A stretch of 64,000 bases of DNA. Origin: Rhizobacter sp. Root1221. GTDB lineage: Bacteria > Pseudomonadota > Gammaproteobacteria > Burkholderiales > Burkholderiaceae_C. The notes under the pieces are model-generated. The model did no database searches and was not told where the DNA came from. It was given only the letters and a program-made list of their open reading frames with translations. Shown piece by piece: positions 34,565 to 45,592 of the stretch; position 1 is the stretch's first letter; each line of letters opens with the position of its first letter. Made by a program: the position numbers and the translations under genes. The stretch lies in the NCBI RefSeq assembly GCF_001425785.1, contig NZ_LMDI01000076.1:156391-220390 (forward strand), given 5' to 3'.

Positions 34565-35083
34565 TTATTGTCCCAGCTGCTCGAGGCGGCGGTCGATGTC
34601 GGCGAGGAAACGCTCGACGAACATGAGGGCTCTCACCTGCTGCGCTGCCTGGAGAAAATCGTGTTGATCGTCGAGGAGCGCCTTGAGCTGCCCGAGCGCC
34701 TGCTGCCGATGCCCGGCCACCTCGCCGTTCAGGGCCTCGACGGCCTCGACCCCATCGGCCTCGTCGAGGGACTCCCGCCACTCCATCTGCTGGATGAGGA
34801 ACTTCGCCGGCATCGCGGTGTTGTTCTCGGCCTGGATGGGCGCTCCGTTCAGCTCGCACAGGTAGGCCGCACGGCGGAGGGGATCCTTCAGGCGCTGGTA
34901 GGCCTCATTGACCCGCACGGCCCACTGCATCGCCACCCGCTGCGACGCCGCGCCTTCGGAGACGAACCGATCCGGGTGCACCTCGGTCTGCAACGCACGC
35001 CAGCGCGTGTCGAGTGCCGCACGGTCTTGTTCGAACCGGCGGGGCACCCCGAACAATTCGAAGTCGTCACTGTCCAGCTTCAT
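34565..35083 (-). CDS. hscB: Fe-S cluster co-chaperone HscB
   Basis: 172 residues from ATG 35083. An N-terminal J-domain contains the HPD motif ([12 protein letters not shown]) near residue 38 and [25 protein letters not shown]-terminal three-helix domain follows ([15 protein letters not shown]), which binds IscU. HscB delivers IscU to HscA and stimulates its ATPase. The open frame continues upstream but the J-domain start fixes the ATG. An 88-base gap separates it from iscA. Confidence 0.96.
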   Translation of the reverse strand: MKLDSDDFELFGVPRRFEQDRAALDTRWRALQTEVHPDRFVSEGAASQRVAMQWAVRVNEAYQRLKDPLRRAAYLCELNGAPIQAENNTAMPAKFLIQQMEWRESLDEADGVEAVEALNGEVAGHRQQALGQLKALLDDQHDFLQAAQQVRALMFVERFLADIDRRLEQLGQ

Positions 35084-35171
35084 GGCCTGGGAGGTCCTGC
35101 TGCAATCGGTGCGGCCACGTGAAAAGGCGCGGCTCTCGGCCGCGCCTCGGTGCCGCGTCAGGGGAAAGGCG

Positions 35172-35495
35172 TCAGACCCGGAAAGATTCGCCGCAACCGC
35201 AGCGGTCTTTTTCGCGCGGGTTGTGGAACTTGAAACCTTCGTTGAGGCCTTCGCGCACGAAGTCGAGTTCGGTGCCGTCAAGGTACGGCAGGCTTTTCGG
35301 GTCGATGAGGACCTTCACGCCATGCCCCTCGAACACCACGTCTTCAGGCGCCACGTCGTCGGCGTATTCGAGCTTGTACGCGAGGCCCGAACACCCGGTG
35401 GTCTTGACACCCAGGCGCACGCCCACGCCCCTGCCGCGTTTTGCGATGTACCGCGACACATGCCGCGCAGCCGCTTCGCTCAACGTGACCGCCAT
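35172..35495 (-). CDS. iscA: Iron-sulfur cluster assembly protein IscA
   Basis: 107 residues of the HesB/A-type carrier fold. The three conserved Cys are present: Cys in TTGCSGLAY, and the pair in DRCGCGESF near the C-terminus. IscA carries iron or Fe-S clusters to apoproteins, especially [4Fe-4S] targets. It starts three bases after the iscU stop and is in the standard position between iscU and hscB. Confidence 0.97.
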   Translation of the reverse strand: MAVTLSEAAARHVSRYIAKRGRGVGVRLGVKTTGCSGLAYKLEYADDVAPEDVVFEGHGVKVLIDPKSLPYLDGTELDFVREGLNEGFKFHNPREKDRCGCGESFRV

Positions 35496-35498
35496 GGT

Positions 35499-35906
35499 TC
35501 AGTGCGCCTTTGCCGCGACAGTGGAGCCGGTCTTGGCGCGGTAGTCGTCGACGGCCGCCTTGATGGCGTCCTCGGCCAGGATCGAGCAGTGGATCTTGAC
35601 CGGCGGGAGGGCCAGTTCGGCGGCAATGTGCGTGTTCTTGATGGTCAGCGCTTCGTCGAGCGACTTGCCCTTGACCCATTCGGTCACGAGCGAGCTCGAC
35701 GCGATGGCCGAACCGCAGCCGTACGTCTTGAACTTCGCGTCTTCGATCAACCCGGTGGTGGGGTTCACCTTGATCTGCAGCTTCATCACGTCGCCGCAGG
35801 CCGGGGCACCGACCATGCCGGTGCCCACCGTGTCGTCACCCTTGTCGAACGAACCCACGTTGCGCGGGTTTTCATAGTGTTCGACGACCTTTTCGCTGTA
35901 TGCCAT
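35499..35906 (-). CDS. iscU: Fe-S cluster scaffold IscU
   Basis: 135 residues. Ligands are Cys in PACGDVMKL (with the stabilising Asp next to it), Cys in TYGCGSAIASSS and Cys in the chaperone-binding segment LPPVKIHCSIL. IscU receives sulfur from IscS and iron to build [2Fe-2S] clusters. Start MAYSEKVVEHYENPRNVG is the invariant family start. A gap of 50 bases separates it from iscS upstream. Confidence 0.98.
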   Translation of the reverse strand: MAYSEKVVEHYENPRNVGSFDKGDDTVGTGMVGAPACGDVMKLQIKVNPTTGLIEDAKFKTYGCGSAIASSSLVTEWVKGKSLDEALTIKNTHIAAELALPPVKIHCSILAEDAIKAAVDDYRAKTGSTVAAKAH

Positions 35907-35956
35907 GTCAGTTCTCCAAATCCGTGTTCAGGCGGTGTTGTGTGACTCGCGCGGAA

Positions 35957-37177
35957 TCAGTGGGCAGCCCACTGGATCGTGCTGATGTCCACACCGTCCT
36001 TGAACATCTCCCACAAGGGCGAAAGTTCGCGCAGCTTGGCCACACGGTCCTTCAGGGTGGTGATCACGTAGTCGACTTCCTCGACCGTGGTGAACCGCCC
36101 GATGGTCATGCGCAGGCTGGAATGCGCGAGTTCGTCGCTGCGTCCGAGGGCGCGCAGCACATAACTGGGTTCGAGGCTGGCCGATGTGCAGGCCGAACCC
36201 GAGGACACCGCGATGCCCTTGATGCCCATGATCAACGACTCGCCCTCGACGAAGTTGAACGACATGTTGACGTTGTGCGGCACGCGCTTTTCCGCGTGGC
36301 CGTTCAGGAAGGTCTGCTCGATGCCGGACAGGCCGTTGATGAGGCGCTGCTGGAGCATGCGGATGCGTTCGCTCTCGACGCCCATTTCTTCGCGGGCGAG
36401 GCGGAAGGCCTCACCCATGCCGACGATCTGGTGCGTGGCGAGCGTGCCCGAGCGCATGCCGCGCTCGTGACCGCCACCGTGCATCTGTGCTTCGATGCGC
36501 ACACGCGGCTTGCGGCGCACGTACAGTGCACCGATGCCCTTCGGGCCGTAGGTCTTGTGCGACGCGAGGCTCATCAGGTCGATGGGCAGCGTGGCGAGGT
36601 CGATGGCGACCTTGCCGGTGGCCTGGGCCGCGTCCACGTGGAAAATGATGCCGCGCTCGCGGCAGATGGCGCCGATGGCGGCGACGTCCTGGATCACGCC
36701 GATTTCGTTGTTCACGAACATGACCGACGCGAGGATGGTGTCGGGCCGCAGCGCGGCCTTGAACACCTCGAGGTCGAGCAGGCCGTCGTCCTGGACGTCG
36801 AGGTACGTCACCTCGAAGCCCTGGCGCTCGAGTTCACGCATGGTGTCGAGCACGGCCTTGTGCTCGGTCTTCACGGTGATCAGGTGTTTGCCGCGGGTCT
36901 TGTAGAACTGCGCCGCACCCTTGATGGCCAGGTTGTTGGATTCCGTGGCGCCCGAGGTCCAGACGATTTCACGGGGGTCGGCACCGATCAGTGCCGCCAC
37001 CTGTTCACGCGACTTCTCGACGATGGCCTCCGCTTCCCAGCCCCAGGCGTGACTGCGCGATGCCGGGTTGCCGAAGTGTTCGCGCAACCAGGGAATCATC
37101 GCGTCGACGACGCGCTGGTCCACGGGGCTCGTGGCGCCGTAGTCCATGTAGATCGGGAAGTGCGGGGTCATGTCCAT
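35957..37177 (-). CDS. iscS: Cysteine desulfurase IscS
   Basis: 406 residues, a PLP-dependent class V aminotransferase fold. The PLP lysine lies in [12 protein letters not shown], and the catalytic Cys loop is [16 protein letters not shown] His/Asp PLP-stacking region is visible in [11 protein letters not shown]. IscS removes sulfur from cysteine and passes it to IscU and to tRNA-thiolation partners. It follows iscR by 21 bases. ATG 37177 or the in-frame ATG two codons later could start translation; both give a normal protein. Confidence 0.98.
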   Translation of the reverse strand: MDMTPHFPIYMDYGATSPVDQRVVDAMIPWLREHFGNPASRSHAWGWEAEAIVEKSREQVAALIGADPREIVWTSGATESNNLAIKGAAQFYKTRGKHLITVKTEHKAVLDTMRELERQGFEVTYLDVQDDGLLDLEVFKAALRPDTILASVMFVNNEIGVIQDVAAIGAICRERGIIFHVDAAQATGKVAIDLATLPIDLMSLASHKTYGPKGIGALYVRRKPRVRIEAQMHGGGHERGMRSGTLATHQIVGMGEAFRLAREEMGVESERIRMLQQRLINGLSGIEQTFLNGHAEKRVPHNVNMSFNFVEGESLIMGIKGIAVSSGSACTSASLEPSYVLRALGRSDELAHSSLRMTIGRFTTVEEVDYVITTLKDRVAKLRELSPLWEMFKDGVDISTIQWAAH

Positions 37178-37198
37178 GGCAATGGCGGGAAAAAGAAC

Positions 37199-37732
37199 TT
37201 ACTTCGAGAAGGCAGTGCCCAGCGCGAACACCGAGTTGGGGGCCGTGATCTTGATGGGCTTGACGACCGGCTGGGTCGAGATGGCGCGCTTGACCGGGTG
37301 CTCCTCGATGGAGACGCCCTTGGCGAGCTGCTCGTCGACGAGCTTGCGCAGCGAGATGGAATCGAGGTACTCGATCATCTTGGAGTTCAGGCTGGCCCAC
37401 AGGTCGTGCGTCATGCACTTGCCCGTGTCCTCGCCCATGCAGTTTTCCTTGCCGCTGCAGCCGGTGGCGTCGATGGGTTCATCCACGGCGACGATGATGT
37501 CGGCCACGGTGATTTCCTCGGACTTGCGGCCGAGGGCGTAACCGCCGCCCGGGCCACGCGTGCTTTCCACGAGTTCGTGGCGGCGCAGCTTGCCGAAGAG
37601 CTGCTCCAGATAGGACAGGGAGATCTGCTGGCGCGCGCTGATGGCGGCCAGCGCCACGGGCCCCGTGTTCTCGCGCAGCGCGAGGTCGATCATGGCAGTA
37701 ACGGCAAAACGGCCTTTGGTGGTCAGTCGCAT
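37199..37732 (-). CDS. iscR: Fe-S cluster-sensing regulator IscR
   Basis: 177 residues of the Rrf2 family. The N-terminal winged helix (MRLTTKGRFAVTAMIDLA, ISLSYLEQLFGKLRRHELV, GPGGGYALGR) is followed by the cluster-binding loop with Cys92, Cys98 and Cys106 and a nearby His109. The third Cys is displaced by two residues relative to E. coli. IscR with a [2Fe-2S] cluster represses the isc operon, and apo-IscR acts on other promoters. It is the first gene of the operon, downstream of a probable IscR site. Confidence 0.97.
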   Translation of the reverse strand: MRLTTKGRFAVTAMIDLALRENTGPVALAAISARQQISLSYLEQLFGKLRRHELVESTRGPGGGYALGRKSEEITVADIIVAVDEPIDATGCSGKENCMGEDTGKCMTHDLWASLNSKMIEYLDSISLRKLVDEQLAKGVSIEEHPVKRAISTQPVVKPIKITAPNSVFALGTAFSK

Positions 37733-37812
37733 GGAATCCTCCTGATGCCCGGGGGCAAGACAATCAACGAAAGCGATCGATGGGTAACTTCACGCTTGTC
37801 GAGCGCCCGCCA

Positions 37813-37863
37813 TTTATAGCGGGTAAACCCCCGGTGTTATTCCGACGGCGTTACTCAAGTATA
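37813..37863 (-). promoter_or_regulatory. isc operon promoter with probable IscR-binding site
   Basis: On the minus strand a TATAAA -10 box lies at 37818-37813. About 18 bases upstream of it is the sequence at 37863-37837, reading TATACTTGAGTAACG, then CCGTCGGAATAA. This matches the type-1 IscR pattern (ATA-x-x-TGA-x-TA ... half-sites) and covers the expected -35 position, which is otherwise weak. IscR bound here would exclude RNA polymerase, giving the usual autorepression. Confidence 0.65.
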
Positions 37864-37908
37864 CATGAAGCCTACTTTTTCGGTCGGCTTCTGGTCGGGA
37901 AGTTCCGC

Positions 37909-38442
37909 TCATCGCCGAGAGACTTGTGCCGCCAGGTGTGCGGCGAGGCCGTCGCAGGCGTCCTCGACCAGGTCGAGCACGCGGTCGAAACCGCCCGGGG
38001 GGCCGTAGTAGGGGTCGGGCACTTCTTTCGCCTTGAGCCGGCCGTGGTCGGTCAGGCGGCCGAGCTTGCTGCGGTGCACCACGCCGCATTTGTCGACCAG
38101 CACCGAGTGGTTGTCGTCGTCCATGGCGAGGATCAGGTCGAAGCGCTCGAAGTCGTCCGGGACCAGGGACCGGGCGCGCAACGCGGTGAGGTCGTAGCCC
38201 CGCAGCCTCGCGTGCGCGATGGCGCGGGGGTCGGGCGGCTGGTCCTTGTGCCAGCCGGCGTTGGTGCCGGCCGAGTCGACCTCCACCAGGCCGTCGAGCC
38301 CGAGCGCCGCCAGCTTGTGGCGAAGCACCGCCTCCGCGGTGGGCGAGCGGCAGATGTTGCCCATGCACACCATCAGGACATGAAGCTTCTTCTGCGCTGA
38401 CAGAGGCCTGGCGGCGTTCTCGGGTGCGGGGTCAGGCGCCAT
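37909..38442 (-). CDS. Low-molecular-weight protein-tyrosine phosphatase
   Basis: 177 residues from ATG 38442 (an in-frame ATG at 38472 is possible). The P-loop CMGNICRSPTAE gives the nucleophile Cys26 and Arg32 of the CX5RS motif, and the general-acid Asp is in VPDPYYGPPGGFDRVLD. These enzymes remove phosphate from tyrosine residues, often of exopolysaccharide kinases, and some act as arsenate reductases. It sits alone between iscR and uvrB, both on the same strand. No capsule genes are nearby, so the partner is unknown. Confidence 0.93.
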   Translation of the reverse strand: MAPDPAPENAARPLSAQKKLHVLMVCMGNICRSPTAEAVLRHKLAALGLDGLVEVDSAGTNAGWHKDQPPDPRAIAHARLRGYDLTALRARSLVPDDFERFDLILAMDDDNHSVLVDKCGVVHRSKLGRLTDHGRLKAKEVPDPYYGPPGGFDRVLDLVEDACDGLAAHLAAQVSRR

Positions 38443-38577
38443 GAAGGGCCACATACGGATCCATCGAATCAACTACTTGGCAATCGATGGTAAACACATC
38501 GCGACGGGATCGCGAGGAACAAGGTCGCAGGACGACGCGATATCGACTCACCGTGTCATGTGGTGCCAAGCCGCGCC

Positions 38578-40728
<2,151 letters not shown>

Positions 40729-40829
40729 GGCAGATAAAATCCTCGGGTTATCCCGCGAAGCGAGCTCGCAGGCCAATCGCGCAGGGTAGCCCAAAACCAA
40801 AGTTTGCTCTACTGACAAGGACCGTCCCC

Positions 40830-42032
40830 ATGACCTCGCTGTTCACTGCCGTTGAAATGGCCCCGCGTGACCCCATCCTCGGCCTCAACGAGCAGTTCAA
40901 CGCCGACCCGAACCCGGCCAAGGTAAACCTCGGCGTGGGCGTGTACTACGACGACAACGGCAAGCTGCCCCTCCTCAAGTGCGTCCAGGAAGCGGAGAAG
41001 CAACTGGTCGAGGCCCACAAGCCGCGCGGCTACCTGCCCATCGACGGCATCGCCGCCTATGACAAGGCCGTGCAGGGCCTCGTGTTCGGCGCCGACAGCG
41101 CCATCGTCACCGACGGCCGCGTGGCCACCGTGCAGGCGGTGGGCGGCACCGGCGGCCTGAAGATCGGCGCCGACTTCCTGAAGCGCCTGAACCCCGGCGC
41201 CACCGTGCTGATCAGCGACCCGAGCTGGGAAAACCACCGCGCGCTGTTCACCAACGCCGGCTTCACGGTCGGCACCTACCCGTACTACGACGCCGACAAG
41301 CGCGGCGTGAACTTCGACGGCATGCTGGCCGCGCTGAACGGCGCCGCCGCCGGCACGGTGATCGTGCTGCACGCCTGCTGCCACAACCCCACGGGCTACG
41401 ACATCACCCCGGCGCAGTGGGCGCAGGTGGTCACGGCCATCAAGGCCCGTGGCCTGGTCGCCTTCCTCGACATGGCCTACCAGGGCTTCGGCGAAGGCAT
41501 CAAGGAAGACGGCGCCGTCATCCAGCAATTCGTGGAGGCCGGCCTCGACTTCTTCGTCTCCACGTCGTTCTCGAAGAGCTTCTCGCTCTACGGCGAGCGC
41601 GTGGGTGGCCTGAGCGTGGCGTGCCAGTCGAAGGAAGAAGCGGGCCGCGTGCTGAGCCAGCTGAAGATCGTGATCCGCACGAACTACTCGAACCCGCCCA
41701 CGCACGGCGCCCAGGTGGTGGCCACCGTGCTGACCACCCCGGCCCTGCGTGCCCAGTGGGAAGAGGAACTGGCCGGCATGCGCGTGCGCATCAAGCAGAT
41801 GCGCGTGGCCCTGCAGGACAAGCTCAAGGCGGCCGGCGTCAAGCAGGACATGAGCTTCATCACCCAGCAGAAGGGCATGTTCAGCTACTCGGGCCTGAAC
41901 CAGGCCCAGATGCAGCGCCTGCGCAGCGAATTCGGCATCTACGGCGTGGATTCGGGCCGCATCTGCGTGGCCGCGCTGAACAGCAAGAACATCGACGCGG
42001 TGGTGTCGGCGATCGCGAAAGTGGCTGGATAA
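40830..42032 (+). CDS. Aromatic/aspartate aminotransferase (class I, TyrB/AspC type)
   Basis: 400 residues from ATG 40830. Family hallmarks are [16 protein letters not shown], substrate and cofactor residues in [25 protein letters not shown], and the PLP lysine in [17 protein letters not shown]. The C-terminal arginine motif is [11 protein letters not shown]. It transfers amino groups between aspartate or aromatic amino acids and 2-oxoglutarate. TyrB and AspC cannot be separated with certainty by eye, so no symbol is given. A GC-rich palindromic repeat block follows the stop codon. Confidence 0.93.
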   Translation: MTSLFTAVEMAPRDPILGLNEQFNADPNPAKVNLGVGVYYDDNGKLPLLKCVQEAEKQLVEAHKPRGYLPIDGIAAYDKAVQGLVFGADSAIVTDGRVATVQAVGGTGGLKIGADFLKRLNPGATVLISDPSWENHRALFTNAGFTVGTYPYYDADKRGVNFDGMLAALNGAAAGTVIVLHACCHNPTGYDITPAQWAQVVTAIKARGLVAFLDMAYQGFGEGIKEDGAVIQQFVEAGLDFFVSTSFSKSFSLYGERVGGLSVACQSKEEAGRVLSQLKIVIRTNYSNPPTHGAQVVATVLTTPALRAQWEEELAGMRVRIKQMRVALQDKLKAAGVKQDMSFITQQKGMFSYSGLNQAQMQRLRSEFGIYGVDSGRICVAALNSKNIDAVVSAIAKVAG

Positions 42033-42389
42033 TTAGGCCCCCCAGTCGCTTCGCTCCTGCCCCCAGGGGGCGACCCCGGGTCGGCCGGCGGAGCCGGTCC
42101 TCGCGGGTGGCTTGATCTGTCGCGTCGCTTCGCTGGCTCTTTCCCGCCCCCCTGCCCCCGGGGGGACCCGGACTTGGGGGTGACTTGATCGGGGGCTTCG
42201 CGCGGTGCGCGACATGAGGGCATGTCACCTCGGTGACATGCTGTTACCGTTCTCGCAATTGGCGTGAGATCTCCCGCTTTATTCTGGCGTTGACGCATTT
42301 CGCTTTCAAGCACGATGTAAGACTACTGCCTAGAATGGTGCATCGCACAACGATGTGCCGCCCGGCTTCTCGCCACAAAGGATCACGCC
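42033..42389. repeat. Intergenic region with GC-rich REP-like palindromes, then phaZ promoter
   Basis: From about 42038 to 42185 there are repeated CGCTTCGCTxC motifs (42047-42058 and 42124-42134), runs of C and G that pair with each other (CCCCCAGGGGG, CCCCCGGGGGG), and inverted GGCCGGCGGAGCCGG. This is the look of dispersed Burkholderiales intergenic repeats, and it may also end the aminotransferase transcript. Further right is a more AT-rich part with a TAGAAT box (42331-42336). Directly after it a dyad, GGTGCATCGCA and CGATGTGCC, could be an operator for phaZ. No gene is present. Confidence 0.5.
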
Positions 42390-43739
42390 ATGCTGTACCA
42401 GCTCTATGAGTCCCAACGGGCCATGCTGAGCCCGTTCTCCGAATTCGCGTCTGCGTCGTCCAAGCTGTACAGCCATCCGCTTTCGCCGTTTGCCCACACG
42501 CCACTCGCCACGCGGGTGTCTGCCGGCCTCGACCTGATGCACCGGCTGGCGAAGGAGTACGAGAAGCCCGAGTTCAACATCACGTCGGTCAAGGTCAACG
42601 GCACCGACGTGGCGGTGCAGGAGCAGGTGGCCGTTGAAAAGCCGTTCTGCCGCCTGCTGCGTTTCAAGCGCTTCACCGACGACGTCGGCCTCCTCACCCG
42701 CATGAAGGACCAGCCCACCGTGCTGGTGGTGGCGCCGCTGTCGGGCCACCATTCCACGCTGCTGCGTGAAACCGTGCGCCAGCTGCTGATCGACCACAAG
42801 GTGTTCATCACCGACTGGACCGACGCCCGCATGGTGCCGCCCGAGGCAGGCCCGTTCCACCTCGACGACTACATTGCCTACGTGCAGGATTTCATCCGCC
42901 ACGTGGGGCCTGAAGTGAACGTGATCTCGGTGTGCCAGCCCACGGTGCCCGTGCTGGCGGCCATCTCGCTGCTGGCGAGCAACGGCGAATTCACGCCCCG
43001 CACCATGACGATGATGGGTGGCCCCATCGACGCCCGCAAGTCGCCCACCGCGGTGAACAACCTGGCGATGAACAAGAGCTACGAGTGGTTCGAGAACAAC
43101 GTGATCTACCGCGTGCCCACGAACTACCCAGGCGGCGGCCGCCGCGTGTACCCGGGCTTCCTGCAGCACACCGGCTTCATCGCCATGAACCCGGACCGCC
43201 ACCTGAAGTCGCACTACGACTACTTCATGGACCTGATGCAGGGCGAGGACGAAAGCGTCGAGTTCCACCGCTCGTTCTACGACGAGTACAACGCGGTGCT
43301 CGACATGCCGGCCGAGTACTACCTCGACACCATCCACACGGTGTTCCAGGACTTCTCGCTCGTGAACGGCACGTGGGAAGTCAAGGGCCAGCTCGTGCGC
43401 CCGCAGGACATCAAGACCACCGCGCTGCTGACCATCGAAGGTGAGCTCGACGACATCTCGGGCGCCGGCCAGACCCGTGCCGCGCACGACCTGTGCTCGG
43501 GCATCCCGTCGTCGCGCCAGTTCCACTACGACGTGGAAGGTGCAGGGCACTACGGCATCTTCTCCGGCCGCCGCTGGCGCGAGGACTGCTACCCGCAGGT
43601 GCGCGACTTCATCGCCAGCCACCAGGACGAAACGGGCGCCCCGAAGAAACGGGCGTCGCGCGCCACGGCGGCGGCTGCGGCAAAAACCGGCGGTACCGCG
43701 AAGGCGACCAAACCCGTCGCCCCCAAGCGCGCCCGCTGA
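42390..43739 (+). CDS. phaZ: Intracellular polyhydroxyalkanoate depolymerase (PhaZ1 type)
   Basis: 449 residues. The start [16 protein letters not shown] and the body match intracellular PHB depolymerases. The nucleophile is Cys182 in the elbow [14 protein letters not shown], as in Cupriavidus PhaZ1, which has Cys rather than Ser. Asp and His partners are likely in [13 protein letters not shown] and [12 protein letters not shown]. It mobilises native PHB granules, releasing 3-hydroxybutyrate or, by thiolysis, acyl-CoA. The last 35 residues form an Ala/Lys/Arg/Thr-rich tail ([15 protein letters not shown]) beyond the usual end, a basic extension recalling histone-H1-like or phasin tails. Confidence 0.93.
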   Translation: MLYQLYESQRAMLSPFSEFASASSKLYSHPLSPFAHTPLATRVSAGLDLMHRLAKEYEKPEFNITSVKVNGTDVAVQEQVAVEKPFCRLLRFKRFTDDVGLLTRMKDQPTVLVVAPLSGHHSTLLRETVRQLLIDHKVFITDWTDARMVPPEAGPFHLDDYIAYVQDFIRHVGPEVNVISVCQPTVPVLAAISLLASNGEFTPRTMTMMGGPIDARKSPTAVNNLAMNKSYEWFENNVIYRVPTNYPGGGRRVYPGFLQHTGFIAMNPDRHLKSHYDYFMDLMQGEDESVEFHRSFYDEYNAVLDMPAEYYLDTIHTVFQDFSLVNGTWEVKGQLVRPQDIKTTALLTIEGELDDISGAGQTRAAHDLCSGIPSSRQFHYDVEGAGHYGIFSGRRWREDCYPQVRDFIASHQDETGAPKKRASRATAAAAAKTGGTAKATKPVAPKRAR

Positions 43740-43744
43740 CCTCC

Positions 43745-44407
43745 GTGCCCTCCGTCGCCGACCTGACCGACACCCTCGACCGCGCCCTCCCCCAGACGCA
43801 GTGCACGCGCTGCGGCTACCCCGATTGCCGCAGCTATGCGGCGGCCATCGCGTCGGGTGAGGCGGACATCAACCAGTGTCCGCCCGGCGGGGCCGAAGGG
43901 GTCGAACGGCTGGCGCGGCTCACCGGACGGCCGGCGGCTCCGCTGAACCCCACCCACGGCACCGAGGGGCCGCGCCTGCTGGCGGTGATCGACGAGGCTT
44001 GGTGCATCGGCTGCACGCTGTGCCTGAAGGTGTGCCCGGTGGACAGCATCGTGGGCGCACCGAAACGCATGCACACCGTGCTCGACGACCTGTGCACCGG
44101 CTGCGAGCTGTGCGTGCCCGTGTGCCCGGTCGACTGCATCGCGCTCGTGCCCGCCACGCCGGGCCGCACCGCCTGGGACGCCTGGAGCGCCCCGCAGGCC
44201 GACGAAGCCCGGGATCGTTTTGCATTCCACCGGATGCGGCTCGAACGCGACAAGACCGAGAACGACGACCGCCTGGCCGCCAAGGCCGCGGCCAAGCTGG
44301 CCGACCTGCCGGCCGCGTCCAAGCTCACCGACCCGGCCGCGCTCGATGCCAAGCGGGCCATCATCGAAGCCGCGATGGCCCGGGCCCGGGCGCGCCGCAC
44401 CGGTTGA
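43745..44407 (+). CDS. rsxB: RnfB/RsxB-type ferredoxin domain protein
   Basis: 220 residues from GTG 43745, five bases after the phaZ stop. An N-terminal [4Fe-4S] module has [16 protein letters not shown] and NQCPPGG. Two classical 4Fe-4S motifs follow, [16 protein letters not shown] and [16 protein letters not shown]. The helical C-terminus is Ala/Lys-rich. It resembles RsxB of the Rnf/Rsx complex but lacks the membrane anchor, and no other rnf genes are here. In betaproteobacteria this solitary form regularly precedes nth, as it does here. A role as an electron carrier, perhaps for Nth maturation or redox sensing, is inference. Confidence 0.88.
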   Translation: MPSVADLTDTLDRALPQTQCTRCGYPDCRSYAAAIASGEADINQCPPGGAEGVERLARLTGRPAAPLNPTHGTEGPRLLAVIDEAWCIGCTLCLKVCPVDSIVGAPKRMHTVLDDLCTGCELCVPVCPVDCIALVPATPGRTAWDAWSAPQADEARDRFAFHRMRLERDKTENDDRLAAKAAAKLADLPAASKLTDPAALDAKRAIIEAAMARARARRTG

Positions 44408-44432
44408 ACGTTCCGGGCCACAATGACGGCCC

Positions 44433-45086
44433 ATGAAAGTCGCCGACATCGCCCCCTTCTTTGCCACACTGAAGGCAGCCAACCCCCAACCGAACACCGA
44501 ACTCGAATACACCAACGTGTTCGAGTTGCTCGCCGCGGTGCTGCTGTCGGCCCAGGCCACCGACGTGGGCGTCAACAAGGCCACGCGGCGGTTGTTCCCG
44601 CGCGCCAACACGCCGCAGAAGATGATCGACCTCGGGCTCGACGCGGTCACGGATCACATCAAGACCATCGGCCTCTTCCGCACGAAGGCGAAGAACCTGA
44701 TGGCCACGTGCCACATCCTCGTGGACCAGCACGGCGGCCAGGTGCCGCGCACACGTGAAGCACTCGAGGCCCTGCCCGGCGTGGGCCGCAAGACGGCCAA
44801 CGTGGTGCTGAACGTGGCGTTCGGCGAGGCCACGATGGCCGTCGACACCCACATCTTCCGCGTGGGCAACCGCACCGGCCTCGCGCCGGGCAAGACGCCG
44901 TACGAGGTGGAGATGAAGCTGATGAAACGGGTGCCGGCCGAATACCTGGTGGACGCCCACCACTGGCTGATCCTGCACGGACGCTACGTGTGCCAGGCAC
45001 GGCGCCCGCTGTGCGAACAGTGCCAGGTGCTGCGCTACTGTGACTCGGCCCCGCGCGAGTTGCTGGCACGCCAGGCCACGCCGTAA
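44433..45086 (+). CDS. nth: Endonuclease III
   Basis: 217 residues. The helix-hairpin-helix LPGVGRKTANVVLN supplies the catalytic Lys, and the catalytic Asp is in VDTHIFRVGNR. The C-terminal [4Fe-4S] ligands are in CQARRPLCEQCQVLRYC. Nth is a DNA glycosylase/AP lyase that removes oxidised pyrimidines in base excision repair. It starts 25 bases after the rsxB stop. Its last 52 bases overlap, in antisense, the end of the cobC-type phosphatase gene on the other strand. Confidence 0.97.
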   Translation: MKVADIAPFFATLKAANPQPNTELEYTNVFELLAAVLLSAQATDVGVNKATRRLFPRANTPQKMIDLGLDAVTDHIKTIGLFRTKAKNLMATCHILVDQHGGQVPRTREALEALPGVGRKTANVVLNVAFGEATMAVDTHIFRVGNRTGLAPGKTPYEVEMKLMKRVPAEYLVDAHHWLILHGRYVCQARRPLCEQCQVLRYCDSAPRELLARQATP

Positions 45087-45592
45087 CCCACGGGCGCAGG
45101 CCATTCGGACGCCACTGAGGGCGGTGGCAACCCGCGCATCACGCGCGCTGCCGCGTTGATCCAGCCGGCGTGGCCCACGACCCACGCGTCCGGGTGGGCC
45201 GACATGAACGCCGCGCAGCGGGCCATCAGCACCGTCACCGACTCGCCCCCGCCCGGCGCATGGCTCGCGAACGCCGCGCACCAGGCGTCGACCTCGGCCG
45301 CGCCGATGGTGTCCCACGCTTGCCCGTCCCAGGCGCCGAAATCGAGTTCGGACAAGCGCGGGTCCACGTGGTGCAACCAGCCCCAGCGGGCCAGCCAGCG
45401 GCCCACGTCGGCCCCCCGGCGCAGCGGCGACGTCCACACTTCCCTCGCCGCCCCGTCGCGCCGGGCGGCCCGGCGGATGCGGTGGGCGAGGCGCTTGGCC
45501 TTGCGCGGGTCCACCGGCACATCGGCGCGGCCGATGCAACGCCCGGCCACGCCACGCGGCCGCGGGTGCCGCCACACCATGAGCCCTGTCAT
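45035..45592 (-). CDS. cobC: CobC-type histidine phosphatase (alpha-ribazole phosphatase)
   Basis: 185 residues from ATG 45592. The phosphatase motif is MVWRHPRPRG, where RHG is replaced by RHP, followed by CIGRADVPVD, EVWTSPLRRGADVGRWL, a Glu in LSELDFGAWDGQ and VVGHAGWINAA. The second conserved His is present, so the enzyme is probably active. It would dephosphorylate alpha-ribazole-5'-phosphate or adenosylcobalamin-5'-phosphate in nucleotide-loop assembly. It is the last gene of the B12 operon, overlapping cobS by four bases. Its end overlaps nth in antisense by 52 bases. Confidence 0.87.
   Translation of the reverse strand: MTGLMVWRHPRPRGVAGRCIGRADVPVDPRKAKRLAHRIRRAARRDGAAREVWTSPLRRGADVGRWLARWGWLHHVDPRLSELDFGAWDGQAWDTIGAAEVDAWCAAFASHAPGGGESVTVLMARCAAFMSAHPDAWVVGHAGWINAAARVMRGLPPPSVASEWPAPVGYGVAWRASNSRGAESQ

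Noticed and set aside
40729..40829. LexA box between uvrB and the aminotransferase
   Set aside because: No CTGT-N8-ACAG-like sequence was found in the divergent gap, so SOS control of uvrB is not supported here.
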